A stretch of 64,000 nucleotides of DNA from Arcticibacter tournemirensis (lineage in GTDB: Bacteria > Bacteroidota > Bacteroidia > Sphingobacteriales > Sphingobacteriaceae): NCBI RefSeq assembly GCF_006716645.1, contig NZ_VFPL01000001.1:3162001-3226000 (forward strand), read 5' to 3'. The notes beneath the pieces are model-generated. The model was given only the letters and a program-made list of their open reading frames with translations, did not search any database and had not been told where the DNA came from. Below are positions 9,933 through 18,997 of this stretch, piece after piece. The translations under genes and the position numbers were made by a program. Numbering within the stretch: position 1 is the first letter of the stretch; each line of letters starts with the position of its first letter.

Positions 9933-11789
9933 ATGAAGAAAAATAGTTATATATCCCTTTTGATCCTGGTCATATCTTTATTTTCAAGGATAAGTGCTGC
10001 ACAGGAAAATTTGATACAAAACATCTCTGCACGAAGTATAATCAGCCTCAATGGCAGATGGAACTACATTATTGATCCGTACGAAAATGGCTATTATGAT
10101 TATCGTCGCGAGGCATTCGATCAGTCAAAATCAGGTACAGGAGGTTACTTTGATGATAAGAAGCAGGAGGATAAGTCTGAGCTTTTAGAATACGACTTCG
10201 ACCATTCTCCAACTCTTGCCGTTCCGGGCGACTGGAATTCGCAGGTTGAAAAACTCGACTTGTACGAAGGTACGATATGGTACCGTAATAAATTTACGGC
10301 TGCACCAAAGCAAGGCAAACGCTATTTCCTTTACTTCGGTGCAGTAAATTATGAAGCGCATGTGTACCTGAACGGGAAGAAACTCGGAATGCATAAGGGT
10401 GGTTTTACGCCATTCCAGTTCGATATTACAGACCGTTTAAGGGCAGGCGAAAACAGTGTAGTGGTAAAGGCCGATAACACCCGAAAAAAAGAAGAGGTGC
10501 CGACTATCAATACCGACTGGTGGAATTACGGCGGCATTACGAGAGATGTATTTATTGCCGAGACCCCGGCATCGTACATCAGCGATTATCAGATTCAGCT
10601 GTCCAAAGGAAGCATGGGCCAGATTGAAGGATTTATACAGCTGTCGGGAGCGGAAAAATCGCAGAAGGTGACAGTTGAAATACCGGCGGCCGGAATAAAA
10701 ACAATAGTAAAAGCGGACACTTCAGGCCGCGCGCTGATTAAGCTTGCAGTTAACAACCTTGAGTACTGGTCGCCTGAAAGTCCGAAGCTATACGATGTAA
10801 CTATAAGTACATCAAACGACCATATAAGTGATAAGATTGGCTTCAGAAGCATTGTTACTAAGGGGAAAGACATCCTTTTAAACGGCAAACCTGTGTTTCT
10901 CCGGGGGATCTCTATTCACGATGAAAACCCGCTAATAGCTGGAAGAGCGCGTTCAGAAGGCGACCTCAGAATGCTGCTCACCTGGGCTAAAGAGCTGAAC
11001 TGCAATTTCGTTCGTCTCGCGCATTATCCGCATAACGAGCAAATGGTTCGGCTTGCCGATGAAATGGGGCTTATGGTATGGGCGGAAGTGCCGGTGTACT
11101 GGACTATCGCCTGGGATAATCCGGAAACTTATAAGAACGCCGAAGCTCAGATGAGCACTCTGATCACCAGAGATAAAAACAGGGCAGCCGTAATAGTCTG
11201 GTCCGTAGGAAACGAAACTCCCTTAAGTGATTCGAGATACAGGTTCATGAGCAACATGGTAACGCATGTCAGATCAATGGATAACACCCGGCTTGTAGCT
11301 GCAGCGCTCGAAGTTCATAGAAAAGGATTTGAAGTTATTGTGGATGATTCATTGGGAGAGAAGATTGATCTCGCCAGTTTCAATGAGTATGGTGCCTGGT
11401 ATTGGGGCGGGACTCCTAAGGAGCTGTCAAAATATCACTTTAACATTAAGTACGATAAGCCCGTTGTTATCACCGAGTTTGGCGGCGATGCGCTCGCGGG
11501 ATTTCATGGCGATGAAGATACCCGATGGACCGAGGAATACCAGGAAGCCCTGTATGTAAGTCAATTGAACATGCTGAGCAAGATCGATGGGCTGAGAGGC
11601 ATGACCCCCTGGATCCTGGCTGACTTTAAGTCGCCCAGGAGACCTCATCCCTTGTACCAGAACTTCTATAACAGGAAAGGTCTTTATTCAGAAACAGGGA
11701 AAAAGAAGAAGGCATTCTTTATCCTGAAAAAATTCTACGACGATACGGAAAAGAAATATAATACAAAGAGTTATGGTGCAAGCAAGTAA
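9933..11789 (+). CDS. Glycoside hydrolase family 2, probable exported beta-glucuronidase
   Basis: This 618-residue enzyme should release terminal uronic acid residues from glycan side chains. It has a signal peptide ending in SAAQ, a GH2 jelly-roll sugar-binding domain (about 30-210), an immunoglobulin-like domain (about 215-305) and a clan-A TIM barrel. The acid/base is E428 in VGNETP and the nucleophile E515 in ITEFGG. Residues 580-583 read NRKG, which fits the NxKG motif that GH2 glucuronidases use to bind the uronate carboxylate; this favours beta-glucuronidase over beta-galactosidase. The length is usual for glucuronidases. The next hydrolase overlaps its end by 17 bases, which indicates translational coupling. 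Confidence 0.85.
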   Translation: MKKNSYISLLILVISLFSRISAAQENLIQNISARSIISLNGRWNYIIDPYENGYYDYRREAFDQSKSGTGGYFDDKKQEDKSELLEYDFDHSPTLAVPGDWNSQVEKLDLYEGTIWYRNKFTAAPKQGKRYFLYFGAVNYEAHVYLNGKKLGMHKGGFTPFQFDITDRLRAGENSVVVKADNTRKKEEVPTINTDWWNYGGITRDVFIAETPASYISDYQIQLSKGSMGQIEGFIQLSGAEKSQKVTVEIPAAGIKTIVKADTSGRALIKLAVNNLEYWSPESPKLYDVTISTSNDHISDKIGFRSIVTKGKDILLNGKPVFLRGISIHDENPLIAGRARSEGDLRMLLTWAKELNCNFVRLAHYPHNEQMVRLADEMGLMVWAEVPVYWTIAWDNPETYKNAEAQMSTLITRDKNRAAVIVWSVGNETPLSDSRYRFMSNMVTHVRSMDNTRLVAAALEVHRKGFEVIVDDSLGEKIDLASFNEYGAWYWGGTPKELSKYHFNIKYDKPVVITEFGGDALAGFHGDEDTRWTEEYQEALYVSQLNMLSKIDGLRGMTPWILADFKSPRRPHPLYQNFYNRKGLYSETGKKKKAFFILKKFYDDTEKKYNTKSYGASK

Positions 11790-13200
11790 GTATATACTTT
11801 TTCTTTGTCTTATCTCTGGCTTCGCTTTTGGACAGGACAGCACGGAATATGCATTGAAAGTAGCGGCAAGAAAGGGAATTAACCATGCTGATGGCAGTAA
11901 CGCGTTTACAGCGTATAAAGATTATCCTACACGTACTATCGGACAGCTTAAACAGTTCGTGCCGAAAGAAGTTAAGCTTAACAGATATGGAGGCAGGACG
12001 GATAAGCGTACAAAGCCTACCGGTTTTTTTTATGTGAAGAAAATAGACGACAGATGGTGGGCTGTCGATCCCGAAGGCTGTTATTATCTGCACAATGCTA
12101 TGAATGCTGTAAACATGGGACGCTCGGACAGGAACCAGCAGGCATTAAAGGAGAAGTTTGTGGATGAAACAGGCTGGATAACGAAGACACATCAGATACT
12201 TGTTGAAAATGGGTTTAATGGTGCCGGTGCATGGTCCAATGTAAACCTTATAAGAAAGTCGACCCTGCAGAACAAGAAACCTCTCGCCTATACCATAAAC
12301 CTTGACTGGATGAGTGGTTATGGTGATAAGCGGGGTGGGACGTTTCAGGTACCGGGACACAAAGGTTATCCGAACAACGTAATCTTTGTATTCGATCCGG
12401 GGTTCGAAGCTTATTGTGAGGAGCAAGCAAGAAAACTAACTGAATATAAGGATGATAAAAACCTTTTTGGCTACTTCTCGGATAACGAGATGCCTCTGGG
12501 CATGAAGAACCTCGACGGATATCTAACATTGAAAGATCAGAACGATCCCGGGTATCAGGCGGCGATAAAATGGCTGGCAACAAAAGGAATAAGCCGAGAT
12601 CAAATAACAGACCAGCACCGTGCCGAATTCCTTGGTTTTGTGTCTGAGAGATATTTTTCTATCGTAGCTAAGGCGATAAAGAAATACGATCCAAACCATA
12701 TGTACCTGGGCTGCCGGTTTTATGGCAGTCAGCGCAATTATCCCGATCTGTTTAAAGCAGCCGGTAAGTATGCCGATATAATCTCTATAAACTATTACAA
12801 TAACTGGACGCCACAGAAGGACTTTATGCGTAAATGGGAGGAATGGTCAGGCAAGCCTTTCATTGTTACAGAGTGGTATGTAAAAGCTGACGATTCAGGG
12901 CTTGGCAATACAGCAGGGGCAGGATGGATTGTTAAAACTCAGGAAGACAGAGGATTATTTTATCAGAACTTTACTCTTGGTTTACTTGAGTCGGGCAGCT
13001 GCGTGGGCTGGCACTGGTTTAAATATATGGACAATGACCCCACACAGAAGGGTGCGGAACCCTCCAACACAAATGCAAACAAGGGGATAGTTGACAATTA
13101 CTATAATCTGTATCAACCTCTCGTGGAAAAGATGAAACAGTTGGATTTACAGATGTACACTTTGGCCGATTATTTTAATTCGCGTAATAGAAAGCAATGA
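11773..13200 (+). CDS. Clan-A glycoside hydrolase, agarase/GH50-like
   Basis: This 475-residue secreted protein (signal peptide ending in FAFG) resembles GH50-type agarases in its motif order: a WWAVDPEG segment near residue 95, LFGYFSDNEMP at 231-241 with probable acid/base E239, MYLGCRF at 310-316, then ADIISINYY, and PFIVTEWY with probable nucleophile E367. These are the two carboxylates of a clan-A TIM barrel. Family membership is by motif only; a divergent GH5 or an unclassified family is possible, and the true substrate is not evident. An agarase-like fold beside a GH10 xylanase is unexpected. The gene overlaps the GH2 gene upstream and the GH10 gene downstream (ATGA), so the three hydrolases form one translationally coupled block. 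Confidence 0.65.
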   Translation: MVQASKYILFLCLISGFAFGQDSTEYALKVAARKGINHADGSNAFTAYKDYPTRTIGQLKQFVPKEVKLNRYGGRTDKRTKPTGFFYVKKIDDRWWAVDPEGCYYLHNAMNAVNMGRSDRNQQALKEKFVDETGWITKTHQILVENGFNGAGAWSNVNLIRKSTLQNKKPLAYTINLDWMSGYGDKRGGTFQVPGHKGYPNNVIFVFDPGFEAYCEEQARKLTEYKDDKNLFGYFSDNEMPLGMKNLDGYLTLKDQNDPGYQAAIKWLATKGISRDQITDQHRAEFLGFVSERYFSIVAKAIKKYDPNHMYLGCRFYGSQRNYPDLFKAAGKYADIISINYYNNWTPQKDFMRKWEEWSGKPFIVTEWYVKADDSGLGNTAGAGWIVKTQEDRGLFYQNFTLGLLESGSCVGWHWFKYMDNDPTQKGAEPSNTNANKGIVDNYYNLYQPLVEKMKQLDLQMYTLADYFNSRNRKQ

Positions 13201-14279
13201 AGAAACTACCGTTAATATTTTATCTGATACTTATTTTTGGACAGTTAGCTTGTTCGAAAGGCAAAGAGGAACCGCCAAAGCCAGAGCCTAAGCCAGAGCC
13301 CGAGCAGCCTGCTGAGGAAGTCACCTTACAAAAGAGCCTTCCTTTTCCTATTGGGGCCGCCGTAAATATAAGTCTTCTAAAAAACAAAACTGCATACCGC
13401 GAACTGGTTACCAAGGAGTTCAATAGTCTGACACCCGAAAGCGCTATGAAGGCGGGCGTTATACACCCACAGGAGAATACCTACAACTGGACAGATGCCG
13501 ACTACCTGGTTAATTTTGCAAAAGAGAATAATAAACGGGTACACGGACATACCCTTATCTGGTATAAGTCGCTGCCATCGTGGATAACGAACTATCAGGG
13601 AGATGCTGCAGCATGGGAAACACTGTTTAAATCACATATACAAACTATAGTTGCACATTTTAAAGGTAAGGTTGTTTCATGGGATGTTGTAAACGAAGCA
13701 ATTGCCGATGATGGGACTATGCGCAGCAGTATCTGGCTTGAAAAGTTAGGACCCGACTATATAGCACGCGCATTTCAATATGCACATGAAGCCGATCCGG
13801 ATGCTCTTCTTTTTTACAACGACTATGGCCATGAATACGGTCCTACAAAAAGAGGCGCTATCCTCGACCTGGTGAATAACCTGAAAAACAGGAATATTCC
13901 CATTCACGGAATTGGCTTGCAGATGCATACAAGATATACCATGCCGGATAATAATCTAGCCAGTGCCATTAATACGGCTACACAAACCGGACTCAAGGTG
14001 CATATTGCAGAACTGGATATTGCAATGAATCCTGACAATATTCAGAGCCTCACTTTTTCGCCTGCCCTGGCGGAACAGCAGTCGCAGAAATATAAGTTTA
14101 TTGTGAAGACGTTTAACGCCATTCCTAAAAGTCAGCAGTTCGGGATAACGACCTGGAACGTTTCAGACGCCGACAGCTGGATTCCCGGGAACTATGATCG
14201 TCCAGACTGGCCTCTTCCTTTCGATAGTAACTATGCAAAGAAACCTGCCTATCAGGGAATCATTGATGGAGTGAAATAA
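13197..14279 (+). CDS. GH10 endo-1,4-beta-xylanase lipoprotein
   Basis: This 360-residue enzyme cuts internal beta-1,4-xylosidic bonds. The lipobox QLAC gives lipidated Cys19, followed by a proline/glutamate/lysine linker (about 25-40) that would hold the catalytic domain away from the membrane. The GH10 barrel spans about 48-358: acid/base E167 in WDVVNEA, nucleophile E272 in HIAELDIA, and the conserved HGHTLIW and WNVSDADSW segments. Length is that of a minimal GH10 domain with no carbohydrate-binding module. Its ATG overlaps the stop of the preceding hydrolase. It closes the polysaccharide locus, with a terminator about 100 bases downstream. Confidence 0.93.
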   Translation: MKKLPLIFYLILIFGQLACSKGKEEPPKPEPKPEPEQPAEEVTLQKSLPFPIGAAVNISLLKNKTAYRELVTKEFNSLTPESAMKAGVIHPQENTYNWTDADYLVNFAKENNKRVHGHTLIWYKSLPSWITNYQGDAAAWETLFKSHIQTIVAHFKGKVVSWDVVNEAIADDGTMRSSIWLEKLGPDYIARAFQYAHEADPDALLFYNDYGHEYGPTKRGAILDLVNNLKNRNIPIHGIGLQMHTRYTMPDNNLASAINTATQTGLKVHIAELDIAMNPDNIQSLTFSPALAEQQSQKYKFIVKTFNAIPKSQQFGITTWNVSDADSWIPGNYDRPDWPLPFDSNYAKKPAYQGIIDGVK

Positions 14280-14381
14280 GAGCGCAACGTTTTAGTATAC
14301 TTTGATAGGTATTGACTTTGATAAGTATAGAAAGTTTTAAAAAAAGTTCGGTGCGACGAACTGGATCGCCGGAAGTATTAA

Positions 14382-14413
14382 GGCTGGTTTTTTGTTTGCA
14401 AAACCGGCCTTTT
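14382..14413 (+). terminator. Rho-independent terminator of the polysaccharide locus
   Basis: Arms 14382-14391 and 14400-14409 (GGCTGGTTTT / AAAACCGGCC) pair with one G-T wobble around an 8-base loop and are followed by TTTT. It lies 100 bases after the GH10 stop and before the next gene. Confidence 0.7.
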
Positions 14414-14525
14414 CTGCGTTTTGAGGCGTGCAGTGACGATGTTAAAAGATGTTAATGTGCTGGTTTTTATGTTTTTAAAAACGATTTTTACGGAGTGAAA
14501 CAACCTTTTGATTCGCTTTATCACG

Positions 14526-15179
14526 ATGGAAAGTAAAAAATTGAAAACCCAACTTCCGGCGCTTTTGCTTCTTGTTCTTACAGCCGGCATTGTAAACGCT
14601 CAGGATTCCTCTAAAGTTACCTACGGAATCAAGGTCGGTATTAATAATAACAGTACAACGAGGTCGAGTACTTTTGACGAGGTAAATCCGCCAAAAATGA
14701 AAAACTTCAGATCTTACAGCGTTACCGTCATAGTGGACGTCCCGCTCACCAGTGTCTTGTCGGTTCAACCGGGACTAGAGTTAACTACGAAGGGACAGCA
14801 GAAAGGCGCCTCTACCGGCGGTAGTGACGATGTGGAATACAGAGTGACATACCTTCAGGCTCCGATAAATCTCATTGCTAAATACAGGAACTTCTTTTTA
14901 GGTGCGGGAGGTTACTTCGCCAGGGCATTGAAGGGAACATACGAAAGCGGTTCTGTTAAAGATGACCTTAAGTTCGGCAGTTCTTATATAAGCTCTGCCA
15001 GTAAGAAAAATGATGACTGGGAGCAATATGATTACGGCGCCAGCATGTTATTTGGCTATAAATTAAAAAAGTTCACGTTTAATGTAAACTATCAATACGG
15101 TTTAAAAGATATTGATCCAAATCCATATTATAGGTCGAAAAACCGGGGTGTTTCGCTTGAATTAGGTTTCATTTTCTGA
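14526..15179 (+). CDS. Small outer-membrane beta-barrel protein (OMP_b-brl_2 / PorT-like)
   Basis: This about 217-residue protein has a signal peptide ending in GIVNAQ and alternating amphipathic strands (KVTYGIKVGINNN, YSVTVIVDVPLTS, LSVQPGLELTTKG, and a final GVSLELGFIF with a terminal Phe), as expected for the small outer-membrane barrel family common in Bacteroidota. No enzymatic motif is present. I chose the ATG at 14526 since it begins the signal peptide; an ATG 18 bases upstream adds six residues. It is a single-gene unit between the polysaccharide locus and ade. Function unknown. Confidence 0.75.
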   Translation: MESKKLKTQLPALLLLVLTAGIVNAQDSSKVTYGIKVGINNNSTTRSSTFDEVNPPKMKNFRSYSVTVIVDVPLTSVLSVQPGLELTTKGQQKGASTGGSDDVEYRVTYLQAPINLIAKYRNFFLGAGGYFARALKGTYESGSVKDDLKFGSSYISSASKKNDDWEQYDYGASMLFGYKLKKFTFNVNYQYGLKDIDPNPYYRSKNRGVSLELGFIF

Positions 15180-15258
15180 GCAAAGTACTCTATTCAACAG
15201 TTTAAATGTATATTTATTCGTTTTGCAAACGGACAGATTAATTTAACATTTTTGTTGC

Positions 15259-16908
15259 ATGGAATATTTTGTTCAGGGGAATTTGGTAGATGTATTTGCA
15301 GGAAGAATCTATGCGGCTAAAGTGCATGTGCTGAACGGGAAAATTGCATCTGTTGAACCGACTGAGCATTCCGCAGAACATTACATTCTTCCCGGATTTA
15401 TCGATGCGCATGTGCATATTGAGAGTTCGATGCTTATACCTTCCGAATTTGCCAGACTTGCGGTAGTACATGGGACAGTAGCGACTGTAAGCGACCCGCA
15501 CGAGATAGCTAACGTATGTGGCGTGACCGGCGTGGAATTTATGATCGAGAATGGCAAAACGGTACCCTTTAAGTTCTGCTTTGGCGCTCCGTCCTGTGTT
15601 CCGGCAACGGTTTTTGAAACTTCGGGAGCAACTTTAGATGCAGACGCAATAGAACGCCTTTTAATGGATGGCGACATTGGTTATCTGACGGAGGTGATGA
15701 ACTTCCCCGGCGTGCTAAATCAGGATCAGGACCTTATGAAAAAAATAGCCCTTGCACGCCGGATCGGAAAACCGGTAGATGGCCATGCGCCTGGGCTAAG
15801 GGGAGAGGCTCTCAGGAAATACGTCGGTGCGGGAATCAGTACAGACCACGAGTGTTTCACCCAAGAAGAAGCGCTTGAGAAGTTAGGTTATGGAATGAAG
15901 ATCCTGATCAGGGAAGGAAGTGCGGCAAAGAATTTTGAAGCGCTGGTCTGCCTGATCGACCAGTATTCAGAGCGGGTTATGTTCTGCAGCGACGACAAGC
16001 ATCCCGATAGTCTTGCTGCCGGACATATTAATCAGCTTTGCGCGAGAGCAGTGGCAAAAGGGATAGATATATTTAAAGTACTACGTGCCGCTTGTATCAA
16101 CCCTGTGGAACACTACCGGCTAAAGGTGGGGTTGTTAAAGTCGGGGGATCCCGCCGACTTCCTGATCGTGAAGGACCTTACTAACTTCGAAGTACTGAAA
16201 ACATATATCGACGGCCGACTCGTCGCCGAAAACGGAAGGACATATATTCCCCGCGGCAAGCATACAGGAGATATGATCAATAACTTCAATTGCAGCAAGA
16301 AGACCGCAGCAGATTTTACGGTTCCAGCTTCAGCTATTAGTGTATCTCCCAAGGAAATTCCGGTGATCGAAGCACGCGACGGCCAGCTGATTACTGGAAC
16401 TTTATATATGGAGCCGAAAATCATAGATGGCAATATCCAAAGCGATAGCGAAAGAGACCTGTTAAAAATAGCAGTTGTAAACCGTTATCAGAATGCACCT
16501 GTGGCTACTGCTTTTATTAAGAACTTTGGCCTGAAGACCGGTGCAATTGCATCTTCGGTGGCGCACGATAGTCATAATATAGTAGCCGTAGGGGTGGACG
16601 AGGCCAGTATCTGTTCCGCCGTAAATCTTCTCATTAATAGTAAGGGCGGCATTTCACTCGTCAACGGAAAGGAAGAACAACTGTTAGCTCTTCCTGTCGG
16701 AGGACTGATGTCGGATAGCGATGGTTATGAGGTCGCCCGGAAATATTCAGAGATGGATGCAGCAGCAAAAGCCCTTGGTTCTGAGCTTGCTTCACCCTAC
16801 ATGACACTGTCGTTCATGTCCCTTCTCGTTATTCCTGAACTGAAATTAAGCGATAAAGGATTATTTGACGGGCTTAAATTTAGGCATTTATATACCATTG
16901 TAACCTGA
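15259..16908 (+). CDS. ade: Adenine deaminase
   Basis: This 549-residue amidohydrolase should deaminate adenine to hypoxanthine in purine salvage, in the cytoplasm. The N-terminal composite beta-domain is followed by the metal-binding [12 protein letters not shown] segment (H51, H53), SDPHEIANV, the mid-barrel histidine in [19 protein letters not shown] and the [10 protein letters not shown] metal ligand. The C-terminal AdeC-specific domain is recognisable from [14 protein letters not shown] and LPVGGLMSD. Length is slightly below the E. coli enzyme. It stands alone on the plus strand, ending 15 bases from the convergent LytTR regulator. Confidence 0.92.
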   Translation: MEYFVQGNLVDVFAGRIYAAKVHVLNGKIASVEPTEHSAEHYILPGFIDAHVHIESSMLIPSEFARLAVVHGTVATVSDPHEIANVCGVTGVEFMIENGKTVPFKFCFGAPSCVPATVFETSGATLDADAIERLLMDGDIGYLTEVMNFPGVLNQDQDLMKKIALARRIGKPVDGHAPGLRGEALRKYVGAGISTDHECFTQEEALEKLGYGMKILIREGSAAKNFEALVCLIDQYSERVMFCSDDKHPDSLAAGHINQLCARAVAKGIDIFKVLRAACINPVEHYRLKVGLLKSGDPADFLIVKDLTNFEVLKTYIDGRLVAENGRTYIPRGKHTGDMINNFNCSKKTAADFTVPASAISVSPKEIPVIEARDGQLITGTLYMEPKIIDGNIQSDSERDLLKIAVVNRYQNAPVATAFIKNFGLKTGAIASSVAHDSHNIVAVGVDEASICSAVNLLINSKGGISLVNGKEEQLLALPVGGLMSDSDGYEVARKYSEMDAAAKALGSELASPYMTLSFMSLLVIPELKLSDKGLFDGLKFRHLYTIVT

Positions 16909-16923
16909 ATACTTCATTTTTAA

Positions 16924-17652
16924 TCACATCCAGCGGCTCAGGAAGTTGTTAAACGCTTCTTTGTACTGATCTCCTACTGTGATATATTTATCTCCGATCT
17001 GGACGGTGTTGCGGGTAACGGATTTGATTTTGTCGAGGGGAATAATGTATGAACGATGAACGCGTATAAACTGCTGAGAGGGTAGCTTTTGCTCGAGTGA
17101 TTTAAGGCTTATTAGGGAGAGTATAGGTTTCTCGCCGGTATTGAGATATACTTTCGCGTAGTCTTTCAGTCCCTCGATATAGAGGATGTCCTTGTATTGT
17201 ACCTTCACTAATTGGTATTCCGACTTTAGAAAAAGGCAGTGGCTGTACCCTTCTGTATCTTTGCTGGTTCCGAAGGCTTCTTTGAGTTCTTTCAGCGAGA
17301 GTGCTTTGTTTGCCGCTCCCAGAAACTCTTCATAATTAAAAGGCTTCAACAGGTAATCCAAGGCGTTCACTTTATAACCTTCGAGGGCGAAATGGTTAAA
17401 TGCAGTAGTGAAGATGATAGCAGGAGACGACGACGTCTTACTAAGTATGCGAGCCAGTTCCATGCCACTGAGGTCGGGCATCTGAACGTCGAGGAAGAGT
17501 ATATCGGGCTTCAGTTCATGCAGGTTCTGGAGTGCTTCAGCAGCACTGCTGTATTTTCCCACCAGCTGTAGGAATGGTGTTTGCTCAATAAAGCTGCATA
17601 TCAGCCCGAGGGCTAAAGGCTCATCGTCTACGGCTATACATTTTAATATCAT
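16924..17652 (-). CDS. LytTR-family response regulator
   Basis: This 242-residue regulator pairs with the LytS-type kinase encoded upstream. The receiver domain covers about 1-120 with the acidic pocket D9/D10 and phosphoacceptor D55 in FLDVQMPD. The LytTR DNA-binding domain covers about 140-242 (YKDILYIEGLKDYAKVYL, FIRVHRSYIIPLDKI). Its start codon overlaps the kinase stop by four bases, so the pair is translationally coupled. The pair is transcribed away from the TolC-MacAB operon, which is a plausible but unproven target. Confidence 0.92.
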   Translation of the reverse strand: MILKCIAVDDEPLALGLICSFIEQTPFLQLVGKYSSAAEALQNLHELKPDILFLDVQMPDLSGMELARILSKTSSSPAIIFTTAFNHFALEGYKVNALDYLLKPFNYEEFLGAANKALSLKELKEAFGTSKDTEGYSHCLFLKSEYQLVKVQYKDILYIEGLKDYAKVYLNTGEKPILSLISLKSLEQKLPSQQFIRVHRSYIIPLDKIKSVTRNTVQIGDKYITVGDQYKEAFNNFLSRWM

Positions 17653-18716
17653 GATAAATCGAGAGTTAGGTTAACACGGAATTCCCTGGCGGCGGACTTT
17701 TCTGCCGCTTCAAGGGTATATTTTCCTGGGTAAAGCAGATCTAGTCTTCTTCTTGTGTTGTTCATTCCAATTCCGCTGCTTTCTTCCTCCAGCACCACGC
17801 TCCTTTCGGAATAAACGGTATTGCGTATGTCGAGTTTCAAAATCCTTGCATTAACGTTTATGTCAATATTTATATAGCCGGGTTGCAGTGCGCTTACTCC
17901 GTGTTTAAAGGCGTTTTCTACAAAGGGAAGCAGCAGCATCGGTGCTATTTGCGGGTCGTTGGCTAGCGACGGGGCATTAAACTGAACGGTTACTTTATCT
18001 GTGAGCCTTAGCTTCATTAGCTCGATGTAGTCTACTATAAAGGAAATTTCCTTGCTTAGAAGGGCCGACTGGCTCTGTGTTTCGTAAAGCAGGTAACGCA
18101 TCATGCGCGAAAGCTTGTGCAGTGCCTGCCTCGAACTTTCTACGTCAATATGGGTTAGGGCATAAATGTTATTGAGAGTATTAAAAAAGAAGTGCGGATT
18201 TATCTGTGCCCTGAGGTAGGAGAGTTCTGAGCTGACCTTTTCCTGCTCAAGCAATTGCCTTTTTCTTGCTTCCTGCTGGCTCTTCTGAATGGCTGTTACA
18301 CTGGTACTGATACCCAGTATAAGAAACGAAACCATCAGGATGAAGATATCGAAGGGCGGGCGGACAGGCCTGTTTGATCCAGGCTTCCTCAATGTTTTAT
18401 CCATGAGCTCAGGCAAGTGAAGAGCGCGTTCTGAAAGTTGCAAAATAAGGGTTATTCCCGCGGAGAGTAAAATAACCAGTAGTATAAACCCGAGAATGTG
18501 ATTTTTTAATAGCACCCTAGGCACTATAATGATAGAGTTGAGGTAATATGCTGTCGTAAGAAGAACAAATATTTCGGTCTGCTTGATCCAGAATTCTGCC
18601 GGTAATCGTACCCCCCAGGTTGAGGGTAGGTATAACAGCAGAAGTAATCCGAACAGGAGCCAGAGCATCACTTGCACCACAATTGTTATCCAAGGGTTCT
18701 TTTCGTTCTGTATCAT
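17649..18716 (-). CDS. LytS/YehU-type membrane sensor histidine kinase
   Basis: This 355-residue kinase has four hydrophobic segments in its first 145 residues (about 10-30, 47-66, 75-95, 122-142), a short coiled linker, and the His_kinase domain with phosphoacceptor H175 in RAQINPHFFFNTLNNI. The ATPase region carries LLPFVENAFKHG and GIGMNNTRRRL. There is no extracytoplasmic sensor domain, so the signal is probably sensed within or near the membrane. It forms an operon with the LytTR regulator downstream. Confidence 0.9.
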   Translation of the reverse strand: MIQNEKNPWITIVVQVMLWLLFGLLLLLYLPSTWGVRLPAEFWIKQTEIFVLLTTAYYLNSIIIVPRVLLKNHILGFILLVILLSAGITLILQLSERALHLPELMDKTLRKPGSNRPVRPPFDIFILMVSFLILGISTSVTAIQKSQQEARKRQLLEQEKVSSELSYLRAQINPHFFFNTLNNIYALTHIDVESSRQALHKLSRMMRYLLYETQSQSALLSKEISFIVDYIELMKLRLTDKVTVQFNAPSLANDPQIAPMLLLPFVENAFKHGVSALQPGYINIDINVNARILKLDIRNTVYSERSVVLEEESSGIGMNNTRRRLDLLYPGKYTLEAAEKSAAREFRVNLTLDLS

Positions 18717-18997
18717 AATTGTTATCGGCTAAACAAGTATACTCAAGATTTTTGTACCAATGCTTAAAAATCGGCTGAAGGGATCTTTTTCCTGCCGGAG
18801 GGTTGGTTTTTGTCGTCGCTACTTGTAATTGAATGTGGATACAAGCTCAATTACCACCTTTATCTGTAAAGTACGAACACTTGTCTATGTTCATCGGGCC
18901 TATGTCTATTCTGTTCATTTTTATAAAATAACACTCGTTGTTTTGAATTAGTCAACGCTTAACATGGCCTGACGTTTAAATTGATTCAAATATTTAC

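Noticed and set aside
145-14279. Polysaccharide locus as a recently acquired island
   Set aside because: No integrase, tRNA, direct repeats or visible shift in base composition at its borders within the window.
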